From positions 1 through 46,837 of the forward strand of contig JABJKH010000010.1 in the NCBI GenBank assembly GCA_018660465.1: a stretch of DNA of 46,837 bases. Reading direction: 5' to 3'. Positions 19,666-27,780 of this stretch are shown here, piece by piece. A model generated the notes under the pieces. That model was not told the DNA's origin and did no database searches. It saw only the letters and a list, made by a program, of their open reading frames with translations. Each line of letters opens with the position of its first letter. Positions within the stretch are counted from its first letter, which is position 1. Source of the stretch: Rhodospirillaceae bacterium (GTDB lineage: Bacteria > Pseudomonadota > Alphaproteobacteria > Rhodospirillales > JABJKH01). Position numbers and translations under genes: made by a program.

Positions 19666-20682
19666 GTGTTCGCCATGTCTTCGACCGTTCCATCCTGCGA
19701 AAGTGAAGCCAATTCACTTTCTATAACCTTTCAATCTGAAAACGGGATGCCTCTGGCGGGCACGCTTGTCCTGCCTTCGATGGCGAGCAAAAAACCTGTG
19801 CCTGCCTTGTTATTGATACAAGGCAGCGGCCCTACCGACCGTAATGGCAATCAAGAACCCGAGCTTAAGCCTGACCTTTTAAAACAGGTAGCGGAAATCT
19901 TGGCCGAAGCAGGCATCGCGTCGCTTAGATACGACAAGCGGGGCATGCACGCGAACAGCCCTAGCTTTCCCAAAGACGCGGATGATTTGCCGTTGTTTTG
20001 TAGGTGGGAAAGTTTTGTTAATGACGCGACCTTTGCCTTTAAATTCCTCGCATCACGGCCAAAAATAGACAGCGATAGCGTCGGCATTTTTGGCCACAGC
20101 GAAGGCGGCTCAATCGCTCTCGATGTATCCCAAAATCAAAAGTTCGACGCTCCCGCCCCCAAGTTGTTGATCTTAGCGGCGACAGCAGGTCGATCCTTGG
20201 GAGACATTATCAGCGAACAAATCTGCGCAATCTTATCTCACCAAAAAGCCGAGCCCCAGGCGCGAGAATTCTTCTTGAAAGAGAACCGGCGAATACAAAA
20301 GGCGATTTTAGCCACAGGAAAAGTTCCTTCAGACGTCCCATCTGGTCTAAGAATATTTTACCCCGACTACATTGGCCCCTTTTTAAAATCTGCCCTAGCC
20401 CTTGATACGCCCACTTTAGCTTCATCTTTTAGCGGCCCAATTCTGGTTATCAATGGAATGGCTGATACTCAGGTCTCCGCAGAGCGCGATGCCGGTCTAT
20501 TTGCGAAGATATTGAGCAATAGATCAGATGGCAGCGAAGTCTATTTACCCACCGATGTCTCGCATAACCTTAAGCACATTAATGGGAATCCACAGGGATT
20601 TGACGGTGACCTGGATGGGCGCGTTAAAGACAAGGTTCTCAGCTGGCTCAAGGATATTTTACAACCCCTTATATCCCGCTAG
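19666..20682 (+). CDS. Alpha/beta hydrolase (dienelactone hydrolase-like)
   Basis: 338 residues from a GTG; the ATG three codons later (19675) is equally possible and neither has a clear Shine-Dalgarno. The nucleophile elbow GHSEGG (Ser about 144), an acid candidate in VINGMADTQV and the histidine in DVSHNLKH make a complete triad in the expected order. The oxyanion region is LLIQGSGPTDRNGN. There is no signal peptide, so it is probably cytoplasmic. Substrate is unknown. It stands alone between two non-coding stretches, and looks accessory. Confidence 0.82.
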   Translation: MFAMSSTVPSCESEANSLSITFQSENGMPLAGTLVLPSMASKKPVPALLLIQGSGPTDRNGNQEPELKPDLLKQVAEILAEAGIASLRYDKRGMHANSPSFPKDADDLPLFCRWESFVNDATFAFKFLASRPKIDSDSVGIFGHSEGGSIALDVSQNQKFDAPAPKLLILAATAGRSLGDIISEQICAILSHQKAEPQAREFFLKENRRIQKAILATGKVPSDVPSGLRIFYPDYIGPFLKSALALDTPTLASSFSGPILVINGMADTQVSAERDAGLFAKILSNRSDGSEVYLPTDVSHNLKHINGNPQGFDGDLDGRVKDKVLSWLKDILQPLISR

Positions 20683-20834
20683 AAGCCCTACAAAATCACA
20701 AGCCTTCCGCCATAAAAGTTGAAAAAAATCCTCAGAAGTTGTACTATTTCAGGTGGTGTATGGGGGTTGTTTTCACCGCGCTGGCGCGCGAAATCGGTGG
20801 TAACACCAGTGCTTAGTCAACGGGAGTATTTCTA

Positions 20835-21742
20835 ATGCGTTTATTCCGCTTACTGGGGAAGCCAACGGCTGCCCTTGCTCGTTTTGTTGTGGTAGCGGCT
20901 CTGCTTGGATCATTTATTGGATCGGACACGGCACTTGCCGCCGAACCCTCCGCTGCGGCCAAAGCTGCTTTTGAGCAGGGCGAGAAATTTGCTAAAGAGA
21001 AAAGCCTGAAGAAGGCCGCAGCCTCCTATACCAAAGCGGCGAAACAAGGACATAGCGAGGCGCAGTATAAATTAGGTCAGTACTACCGAAGTGGGCGGGG
21101 CGGATTGAAAAAGGACGCAACCAAGGCCCTTGGATGGTTCGAAAAAAGTGCCGCCCAAGGATTTGTCCGGGCGATGCTGCAATGTGGCGGCCACTATTAT
21201 CGGGGCGCTGGAGCCGCCAAGGACTACAAAAAGTCTCTGGGGTACTACAAAAAGGCCGCCAAAAAAGGTGAGAAATATGCAGCTTATATGATTGGCGTGC
21301 ACTATCAACGAGGCCGGGGAGCTAAGAAGAGCACCAAGCAAGCAATCAAATGGTATACGGATGCGTCCGGTCTTGGTAGCACCCGCGCGCAAAACGCCTT
21401 GGGGTCGCTCACTACCGCGGCAAGGGTGTTAAGAAAGACTATAAGCAATCCCTAGACTGGTACCAAAGAGCAGCTAATAAGGGGTCGCGAACCGGCCTCA
21501 CACGTGTCGGCCTGCACTACCTGCGCGGCCAGGGCGTTAAAAGGGATTACACGGTTGCTATGGGGTGGCTGTTAAAATCCGCCAACAAAGGTGGCCGGCG
21601 GGCCATGTACCATGTCGGCACCTTGCACGAGAAAGGTTTAGGCGTGCCGAAAAACCGCCCCGCTGCGGTGAAATGGTATAAAAAATCTGCCAAAGCAGGC
21701 TACAAAAGAGCAAAAGCCAGGCTAAAGAAGCTGGGTGGCTGA
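20835..21742 (+). pseudogene. Sel1-repeat secreted protein gene with a one-base frameshift
   Basis: The gene starts at 20835 (CGGGAG Shine-Dalgarno) with a signal peptide (about 1-35, ending ALAA) and runs through Sel1-like repeats (AAASYTKAAKQGHSEAQYKL, then copies about every 36 residues). At about 21396-21404 the frame breaks: the first frame ends at 21455, while the -1 frame continues with perfect Sel1 repeats (HYRGKGVKKDYKQS, then GLHYLRGQGVKRDY) to 21742. Restoring one base, for example a fifth G in the G-run at 21401-21404, would give about 302 residues. Either a broken gene, phase variation at a short G-run, or a sequencing error. The piece at 21560-21742 is not a separate gene. Confidence 0.85.
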
Positions 21743-21759
21743 TCCTTTAAGCTACCTGA

Positions 21760-22932
21760 TTACACCAATTGGCCACACGCATGTCCCGATGCCCAGGCCC
21801 ACTGAAAGTTAAAACCGCCTAAGTGACCGGTGACATCCACCGCCTCGCCAATGAAATAGAGGCCGGGGACAGATTTCACTTCCATGGTTTTCGACGACAG
21901 TTCTTTGGTATCAACGCCGCCGACGGTGACCTCTGCCGTGCGCATGCCTTCGGACCCATTTGGTGTTAATCGCCATGCATTAACGTTCTCAGCCAAGCGC
22001 CGCAGAGATTTATCCGACATCTCCGCCAATCGCCCCTCGCACGCCGCCCACTGAACGATCCGTTGCGCCAAGCGTTTCGGCAGAGTTTGGGCAAGGACGG
22101 TATGCACTTCCTTCTTGGGTTGCTGGGCCTTCGCTTCTTTCAAAGCTTTGAACACGTCAGTGCCCGGCAGCAAATCGATTGTGATGGTATCGCCATCCTG
22201 CCAGTAGGACGAAATTTGCAGGATCACGGGACCGCTGAGCCCCCTGTGAGTAAACAGCAGAGCCTCGCTAAAATTAATTTTGCCGAGCTTTACTGTCGCA
22301 TCCAAGGAAACTCCTGCCAGTCCTTCTAGCTTCGCCAAAGTTTCTGCATCAAACGTCAACGGCACGAGACCGGGGCGTGGATCAATGACATTAAGGCCGA
22401 ACTGCTTAGCAACAGTATAGCCAAAACCGCTTGATCCCATTTTCGGAATGGAGGGTCCGCCGGTGGCGATGACCAAGGACTCGGATAAGAAAATTCCGCG
22501 ATCTGTTTCTACTGTAAACTGGTGTTCATCTTTGGATACATGCGCCACATTCGTTGCTGTCTGAATGTGTACCCCCCGCGCTTCCTCCACCAACATATCG
22601 ATGATCTGCCAGGCATTTTCGTCACAGAACAACTGGCCGTGGTCGCGCGCGTGATAGGCGATGCCGTGCTTTTCCACCAACGCAATAAAATCATGCTGGG
22701 TATAGCGTTTTAGGGCTGAGACGCAGAACCGTGGATTGTCCGATAGAAAGTTCGCGGGTGAGGCATGTAGGTTGGTGAAGTTCGCCCGACCGCCGCCTGA
22801 AATTCGAATCTTCTGCCCCACCTTCGCTGCCTGGTCGAGCAATAACACTCTGCGTCCGCGCTTGTTCGCTTCCACCGCACACATAAGGCCTGCAGCCCCG
22901 GCGCCGATGATGATGAGGTCGTAGTCTTGCAT
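21760..22932 (-). CDS. BaiN/HI0933-family FAD-dependent oxidoreductase
   Basis: 390 residues. The FAD-binding Rossmann motif IIGAGAAGLMCAVEANKRG is at the N-terminus, followed by KVGQKIRISGGGRANFTN, both typical of the HI0933/YhiN group, and the C-terminal GGFNFQWAWASG motif. The family is a flavoprotein group in which BaiN is a bile-acid reductase; the physiological substrate in a free-living bacterium is not known. It is separated from the YmdB-type gene by palindromic element copy 3. Confidence 0.9.
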   Translation of the reverse strand: MQDYDLIIIGAGAAGLMCAVEANKRGRRVLLLDQAAKVGQKIRISGGGRANFTNLHASPANFLSDNPRFCVSALKRYTQHDFIALVEKHGIAYHARDHGQLFCDENAWQIIDMLVEEARGVHIQTATNVAHVSKDEHQFTVETDRGIFLSESLVIATGGPSIPKMGSSGFGYTVAKQFGLNVIDPRPGLVPLTFDAETLAKLEGLAGVSLDATVKLGKINFSEALLFTHRGLSGPVILQISSYWQDGDTITIDLLPGTDVFKALKEAKAQQPKKEVHTVLAQTLPKRLAQRIVQWAACEGRLAEMSDKSLRRLAENVNAWRLTPNGSEGMRTAEVTVGGVDTKELSSKTMEVKSVPGLYFIGEAVDVTGHLGGFNFQWAWASGHACGQLV

Positions 22933-22969
22933 GGGTAGTGGTTCTTATTCTCTTGTATTGTGCCGCTGA

Positions 22970-23099
22970 GCACCCTTCGAGACGCGCTCAAATGAGCGCT
23001 CCTCAGGATGAGGTTATTAGGTAAGATATTGTAATTAACAATAAAATAAATAAAGACCTCATCCTGAGGAGCGTGAGAATCACGCGTCTCGAAGGGTGC
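22970..23099. repeat. Palindromic intergenic element, copy 3
   Basis: Third copy. Outer stem GCACCCTTCGAGACG with CGTCTCGAAGGGTGC; inner stem CTCCTCAGGATGAGGT with its complement. Left side hairpin GCGCTCA-AA-TGAGCGC, right side hairpin GCGTGA-GAA-TCACGC. Note that in the outer stem ACCCTT replaces GTCCTT of copies 1 and 2, with the pairing partner changed to match (AAGGGT). It sits between the BaiN-like gene and the YmdB-like gene. Confidence 0.88.
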
Positions 23100-23113
23100 T
23101 GAGTAAAGCTCAA

Positions 23114-23932
23114 TTAATACACTTCCGGCAATGCCCCCGCCAACCGACCGCCAACGCGAACGGGGCAAACGTCATTACAAAGGCCCGTTTCGTCATCGGT
23201 CTCGACATAGACGGCACAAAGAGTTCCCTCACCTTCAGCGGGTTCAAGACGACCTGTCGGAAGCTTTGTCGTGAAACGAGCCAAGGCGCGATCTTTCAGC
23301 ATACCGATCACCGAATCATAATCGCCGCACATGCCCATGTCGGTTTGGTATCCAGTACCACCCGGCAGAATTTGTGCGTCCGCCGTTGGCACATGGCTAT
23401 GGCTGCCGACTACGGCAGAGACGCGGCCATCCAAGAAATGCCCCATGGCCATTTTCTCGCTGGTGGCTTCACCGTGGACATCGACAACAATTGCGTCTGC
23501 CGTGGAACCTAAGCTGTATTTATTCATCTCTTTCTCAATACAGGCGAACGGGTCGTCTAAGGCTTCCATAAACAATCGGCCCATGGGGTGTAGCACCACG
23601 ACTTTGCGACCATCTTTTATCTCGAACACACCAACCCCTGATCCAGGAGTATGTTCCGGATAATTGATTGGGCGCAGCAAGCGAGGCTCATCACCGATGT
23701 AGTTCATGATCTCGCGCTGGTCCCAGACGTGATTGCCGGTGGTAATGACATCTACGCCCAGATCAAAAAACGCGTCGCACATTTTTTCAGTGATGCCGAA
23801 ACCATGCGCCGCGTTCTCGCCATTTACGACGACAAAATCCAGACCCAGCTTTTCACGCAGCGTCGGCACATAAGCTTCAACAGCCCGTCGCCCGGACTTG
23901 CCCATCACATCGCCGCAAATCAATATCTTCAT
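23114..23932 (-). CDS. YmdB-type metallophosphoesterase (TIGR00282 family)
   Basis: 272 residues. Binuclear metallophosphoesterase motifs in order: ICGDVMG, VVNGENAAHG, TTGNHVWDQ, VVDVHGEATSEK and GSHSHVPTAD. In Bacillus, YmdB is a 2',3'/3',5'-cyclic nucleotide phosphodiesterase affecting biofilm formation; the alphaproteobacterial role is less clear. It follows the 5-FCL gene by 7 bases, so it is likely in the zapA-ssrS-5-FCL transcript. Coexistence with two nucleotide cyclases in this window is noted but unproven as a link. Confidence 0.92.
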   Translation of the reverse strand: MKILICGDVMGKSGRRAVEAYVPTLREKLGLDFVVVNGENAAHGFGITEKMCDAFFDLGVDVITTGNHVWDQREIMNYIGDEPRLLRPINYPEHTPGSGVGVFEIKDGRKVVVLHPMGRLFMEALDDPFACIEKEMNKYSLGSTADAIVVDVHGEATSEKMAMGHFLDGRVSAVVGSHSHVPTADAQILPGGTGYQTDMGMCGDYDSVIGMLKDRALARFTTKLPTGRLEPAEGEGTLCAVYVETDDETGLCNDVCPVRVGGRLAGALPEVY

Positions 23933-23939
23933 ATTTGGG

Positions 23940-24515
23940 CTACCCGATCCTTAAAATTTCTTGTTCCGTAATGACGGCATTTAACTTTACATCTGTTGGA
24001 CCGTGGGGAACATGATCCACCTGTTGCGCTGCGTAGGCAATTCCAACCGCCGTCACGTCTCCTTGGGCACGTAGTTTTTCAAGGGTCCTGTCATAGAACC
24101 CACCGCCTTGTCCTAAACGATGGCCTGTTGTGTCGAACGCCAGCAACGGGGTCAACACCAATCGTGGGGTTACAAGCTCTGCGTCTTCCAGGGGCTGGCG
24201 GATTCCGAGCGGCCCGGAGCCAAGTTCTTGCCCCGGTTGCCAGCGCCGAAACACCAATCCAGCGTCCCGATCAACCACCACCGGCAGTGCACATATTATC
24301 CCTTCCGAACATAGGCGGTTGAGGACGGGCTCAATCGATATTTCCGAGCCTACAGCCCAGTATCCCGCGACAACGCCACTGTGACCGCTCTCTATAAACT
24401 CATAGATGTGCGCAGATACCCTCTCAGCCTCATCGGAAATTTCCGCATGAGCAATCTTGCGCCGAGCACGCAATTCAACGCGGAGCAGCTTCTTTTCCTG
24501 ATCGAGATTGGGCAT
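23940..24515 (-). CDS. 5-formyltetrahydrofolate cyclo-ligase
   Basis: Converts 5-formyl-THF to 5,10-methenyl-THF with ATP. I choose the ATG at 24515 (MPNLDQEKKLLRVELRARR, 191 residues). The frame is open up to 24617 but that part would run into the 6S RNA. The nucleotide/metal loop GHRLGQGGGFYDR is intact near residue 135. It is downstream of 6S RNA and zapA, the widely conserved zapA-ssrS-ygfA arrangement. Confidence 0.95.
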   Translation of the reverse strand: MPNLDQEKKLLRVELRARRKIAHAEISDEAERVSAHIYEFIESGHSGVVAGYWAVGSEISIEPVLNRLCSEGIICALPVVVDRDAGLVFRRWQPGQELGSGPLGIRQPLEDAELVTPRLVLTPLLAFDTTGHRLGQGGGFYDRTLEKLRAQGDVTAVGIAYAAQQVDHVPHGPTDVKLNAVITEQEILRIG

Positions 24516-24548
24516 GAAGACACAATACGTTTCATGAAGGAAATTTAG

Positions 24549-24713
24549 TAGGACGGAGCCGCAGCGGGCGTTGACTGTGTGTATCCTCTGTGGCCTGCAG
24601 TTGCAGGTGGGCGCCATATACCGAGCCCAGGAGCCCGGCAGGGACAGCTCCCTAGAGAAAATTATGGCCCCAGGGATGTAAAAGTCTGACGCACCTTGCA
24701 GCGTCCGTCCTAA
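24549..24713 (-). ncRNA. ssrS: 6S RNA
   Basis: A gene-free stretch between zapA and the 5-FCL gene, where 6S RNA is found in most proteobacteria. On the minus strand the 5' end (GGACGGACGCTGC) and 3' end (GCGGCTCCGTCC) can pair to close a long rod. The interior contains the CCCTGGGGCCATAA... and ...GGGCTCCTGGGCTCGGTAT segments flanking a central bulge, giving the open-promoter-like shape that binds sigma-70 RNA polymerase. Ends are approximate. Position and fold are seen; a covariance-model search would settle it. Confidence 0.85.
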
Positions 24714-24721
24714 GAACCAAT

Positions 24722-25057
24722 TTAGGGCCGTTCCATGCTTTCGGCAATGGCTTCGATGCGTTGCGCCAACATTTCCATGCTGCCGCCCAGGGTTTCTTCG
24801 GCCTGAAGACGCGCTGAGGCACCTTGATCCTGGTTGCGCAGAGAGTCTATTTCAGCATAAACATCTGACAATTCATCGGCGATCAACAAACAGACCATAA
24901 CCAGCAATCGCTCATTACCAGCCTGACCAATCGATGCCACCAATTCACCAACCCGCTTGTCGACATAGGATGCGAGGCGCGACAAATGCGCTTCTTGCCC
25001 ATCGTCGCAGGCGATTGAAAAGTCGTGACCATTAATGGTGACGCTAACATGTGCCAT
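24722..25057 (-). CDS. zapA: Cell division protein ZapA
   Basis: 111 residues. The N-terminal beta segment (VSVTINGHDFSIACDDGQE), followed by two helices and a C-terminal coiled coil ending in MAQRIEAIAESMERP-like heptads, matches ZapA, which bundles FtsZ filaments. It follows the DUF4164-like gene by 4 bases and precedes 6S RNA. Both flanks support the assignment. Confidence 0.93.
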   Translation of the reverse strand: MAHVSVTINGHDFSIACDDGQEAHLSRLASYVDKRVGELVASIGQAGNERLLVMVCLLIADELSDVYAEIDSLRNQDQGASARLQAEETLGGSMEMLAQRIEAIAESMERP

Positions 25058-25061
25058 GGAG

Positions 25062-25301
25062 TCAGCTTTCCAAAATAAGTTTAAGTCGACCGATGGTCGA
25101 ATCCAGTCGCCCGGAAACGGTCTCGTTCATCGCTTTAAGACTCTCGTTCTCAGCTTTCGCCGATTCGAGTTCTTCTACTAATTGAGTCGAGTCACCACCA
25201 GACGAAGGCCCCTTGTTTGCGTGCACGGCCTCAAGCCTTGCGACAGCGTTATCCAACTGTTGCTGCGCCCGTTCCAACCGAGGGGATTTTCTAACGTTCA
25301 T
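25062..25301 (-). CDS. Small coiled-coil protein, DUF4164-like
   Basis: I start it at the ATG at 25301 (MNVRKSPRLERAQQQLDNA), 79 residues; the upstream open extension has no sensible start. Nearly the whole protein is predicted heptad helix (QQQLDNAVARLEAV ... ELESAKAENESLKAMNE). Such short coiled-coil proteins precede zapA in many alphaproteobacteria. This suggests a divisome accessory role, but function is unknown. Confidence 0.8.
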   Translation of the reverse strand: MNVRKSPRLERAQQQLDNAVARLEAVHANKGPSSGGDSTQLVEELESAKAENESLKAMNETVSGRLDSTIGRLKLILES

Positions 25302-25429
25302 AATAACTTGGAGGAGCCCTACGTGCTCCTTACCCCCGCATATAAAAAGAATTCTAATAATTGCTTGCGCAGCATAGGGGCTGGGGACGGACGGCGTCAA
25401 GAAGCACACCCGCGCCAGGGCCCTTGCTT

Positions 25430-25470
25430 GGACACTTTACAGTCTGGGCCAGGACACTTTACAGTTTGGG
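25430..25470 (+). promoter_or_regulatory. Tandem 19-bp direct repeat upstream of gap
   Basis: GGACACTTTACAGTCTGGG (25430-25448) and GGACACTTTACAGTTTGGG (25452-25470) differ by one base. Their starts are 22 bases apart, close to two helical turns, so two protein molecules could bind the same DNA face. The pair lies about 70 bases upstream of the gap start codon, in the promoter zone. It may be an operator for a glycolytic regulator or a leftover of a mobile-element end. No palindrome is seen within the unit. Confidence 0.5.
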
Positions 25471-25536
25471 ATGGTATGATAAAAACGCCTTCAGATTTTT
25501 ACGAAACTCACAGAATAAAATTGAACGGAGATAGCA

Positions 25537-26541
25537 ATGGCTGTTCGCGTTGGTATTAATGGCTTTGGCCGGATTGGTCGCCTCGCGTTGCGCGCTCTGA
25601 TCGAATCAGGTCGCACGGATGTAGAAGTGGTGGGGATCAACGATCTCGGATCGGTCGAGATGAATGCTCACCTGTTAAAGTATGATTCGGTGCACGGCAC
25701 CTTGAACACAGACGTTAAAATTGACGGCGATACCATTGATGTCGGCACGGGTCCCATCAAGGTGACCCAAGAGCGTGATCCGACCAAACTGCCTTGGGGC
25801 GAGCTTGGTGTTGATATCGCTTATGAATGCACGGGAATTTTTGCTTCCCGTGACAAAGCCGCTACTCACCTGGAGGCTGGAGCCAAGAAGGTTTTGATCT
25901 CCGCCCCTGCTGGCGACGCGGACAAGATGGTTGTTTATGGCGTCAACCATGACCAACTAACCGCCGAACACACGGTTGTCTCCAACGCATCCTGCACCAC
26001 CAACTGCTTGGCCCCGGTGGCTGACGTGCTGCATAAGGCCGTCGGCATCGAAAAAGGCTTCATGACAACGATCCACTCGTTCACGGGTGATCAGCGCACG
26101 GTTGATACTCTGCACAGCGATCCGCGTCGGGCGCGCGCTGCTTCAGTCTCCATGATCCCGACCTCAACAGGTGCGGCAAAGGCCGTTGGTGTGGTGCTTC
26201 CGGAACTCCTGGGCAAGATTGATGGAACGTCAATCCGCGTACCGACACCGAACGTTTCTGTAATCGACCTGACCTTCACGGCGTCGCGCGACACCACGGC
26301 CGAAGAGATAAATGCGGCGATGAAGGAAGCATCCGACGGCCGTCTGAAGGGTGTTTTGGAATATGTAACCGAAGCTTTGGTCTCGGTCGACTTCAACCAC
26401 AACCCGCACAGTTCCAGCTTTGATTCGACCCAAACACAGGTCATCGAAGGTAACTTCGTCCGGGTATTGTCGTGGTACGACAACGAATGGGGATTCTCCA
26501 ACCGCTTGTCCGATACCGCAGTTGTGATGGCCGGCTTATAA
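25537..26541 (+). CDS. gap: Glyceraldehyde-3-phosphate dehydrogenase, type I
   Basis: 334 residues with the NAD-binding INGFGRIGRLALRAL motif, the catalytic SNASCTTNCLAP (Cys about 153) and the C-terminal WYDNEWGFSNR. Residues around the NAD adenosine (GINDLG) fit NAD preference. The usual downstream partners pgk and fba are not here: an unknown gene and thiE follow. A UUCG-loop terminator is 30 bases after the stop, so gap is probably mostly monocistronic. Confidence 0.97.
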   Translation: MAVRVGINGFGRIGRLALRALIESGRTDVEVVGINDLGSVEMNAHLLKYDSVHGTLNTDVKIDGDTIDVGTGPIKVTQERDPTKLPWGELGVDIAYECTGIFASRDKAATHLEAGAKKVLISAPAGDADKMVVYGVNHDQLTAEHTVVSNASCTTNCLAPVADVLHKAVGIEKGFMTTIHSFTGDQRTVDTLHSDPRRARAASVSMIPTSTGAAKAVGVVLPELLGKIDGTSIRVPTPNVSVIDLTFTASRDTTAEEINAAMKEASDGRLKGVLEYVTEALVSVDFNHNPHSSSFDSTQTQVIEGNFVRVLSWYDNEWGFSNRLSDTAVVMAGL

Positions 26542-26572
26542 TAAAAGCCAACCTTGCAAAATAATATGAGAG

Positions 26573-26603
26573 ACGGGGTCCTTCGGGGCTCCGTTTTTCT
26601 TTT
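26573..26603 (+). terminator. Rho-independent terminator after gap
   Basis: Stem ACGGGGTCC / GGGCTCCGT with a UUCG-type loop (two wobble pairs) followed by TTTTTCTTTT. It lies 32 bases after the gap stop. The hairpin and U-run are seen directly. Confidence 0.85.
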
Positions 26604-26634
26604 GTCAGGCCTTACTCTGTGCCAACTTTAGAGC

Positions 26635-27042
26635 ATGACAAACAAAGCCATTATCGTGCATTCATTGGAACATGCGAAAACCGCGATGGCGGCTGCGGAC
26701 GAGCTTGGGCTTGGGGTGACGTTACGGAGTGCCGCTGATGCTGCAGCGTTCATGGGGGCCAAGGTGTTTCGAGAAATTACGGATCAAGCCATGGCCGCCT
26801 ATCCAAATGCTTCCGCCAAGGCTGTTCTAGACTGTGGCGCAGATGCGGGGCGGGCAATGAACGCACTGCGGAATGGCGTTAAAACAATTCGGCTGCAAGC
26901 ATCCGACGACGTTATGAGAAAAATTGCGGATATCGCAGCTCAGCTAAATGCCGGCCTGGACAACGGCGCGGAAAAGGCGCTGGATTTGGCCACGGCAAAT
27001 GACCCTGACGCTGCCTGCCGAAATTGGCTTAGAGAGACCTAA
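26635..27042 (+). CDS. Conserved-looking protein of unknown function next to thiE
   Basis: 135 residues with an alternating strand/helix pattern ([20 protein letters not shown], then [37 protein letters not shown]). It resembles a small Rossmann- or TIM-barrel-derived domain, but I do not recognise a family. No signal peptide or membrane helix. Its stop is 5 bases before thiE, so the two are almost certainly co-translated, which hints at a connection with thiamine or with one-carbon/carbohydrate metabolism, not proven. Confidence 0.7.
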   Translation: MTNKAIIVHSLEHAKTAMAAADELGLGVTLRSAADAAAFMGAKVFREITDQAMAAYPNASAKAVLDCGADAGRAMNALRNGVKTIRLQASDDVMRKIADIAAQLNAGLDNGAEKALDLATANDPDAACRNWLRET

Positions 27043-27047
27043 ATAAT

Positions 27048-27686
27048 ATGACCTGCCGACTCTATCTCATTACACCGCCGACATTGGATGCGGCTAAGTT
27101 CCGTGACCCCTTGGCCCGTGCCCTTGATGGCGGAGATGTCGCCTGTTTGCAGCTTCGCTTGAAGGATGCGGACGATGATGCGATCCGCGCTGCCGCCGAT
27201 ATTCTTCAGCCCGTGACCCAGGAACACGACGTCGCCTTCATTATTAATGACCGGCCTGATTTAGCCCGGGACGTAAGCGCCGATGGCGTCCACGTGGGAC
27301 AACAGGATGCCTCCTATGATGAGGCGCGGACAATGCTTGCGGATGGTGCGATTGTTGGGGTCACCTGCCACAATTCCCGCCACCTTGCGATGGAAGCCGC
27401 TGACAAGGGTGCCGACTACGTTGCCTTTGGCGCCTTCTTTCCAACCACCACCAAAGAAGCCAAACACCACGCCGACATTGAGACACTCACCGCCTGGACG
27501 GACGCAACCACCGTGCCCTCAGTTGCGATCGGTGGCATCACAGTCGAAAACGCGCCGCCATTGGTGCGTGCCGGGGCTGATTTTTTGGCGGTCGTGTCGG
27601 CGGTCTGGAACCATCCCGACGGCCCCGGTGCTGCCGTGAAGGCGTTTAACGACATGATCGCCGTTGCCAGCAGTGAAGCAAGCTGA
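27048..27686 (+). CDS. thiE: Thiamine-phosphate synthase
   Basis: 212 residues. Couples HMP-PP with hydroxyethylthiazole phosphate. Family motifs: [28 protein letters not shown], and VAIGGIT near the C-terminus, with a complete TIM-barrel length. In ThiE the third motif carries metal-binding Asp residues, which are present. There is no thiC, thiG or TPP riboswitch nearby. Confidence 0.93.
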   Translation: MTCRLYLITPPTLDAAKFRDPLARALDGGDVACLQLRLKDADDDAIRAAADILQPVTQEHDVAFIINDRPDLARDVSADGVHVGQQDASYDEARTMLADGAIVGVTCHNSRHLAMEAADKGADYVAFGAFFPTTTKEAKHHADIETLTAWTDATTVPSVAIGGITVENAPPLVRAGADFLAVVSAVWNHPDGPGAAVKAFNDMIAVASSEAS

Positions 27687-27780
27687 TAGGTTCCGCGCCG
27701 CAACAGAACACCACGTTCTATACCTTCGGTTTAAGGCTAATTCTTCGGCTTAAAACATCGGCCAAAGTACGGATAAGATC

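Noticed and set aside
21560-21742. A separate 60-residue Sel1 gene
   Set aside because: The reading frame continues upstream with Sel1 repeats to the frameshift point; it is the tail of the same gene.
27687-27780. TPP riboswitch near thiE or thiD
   Set aside because: The conserved CUGAGA and other core elements were not found upstream of either gene.
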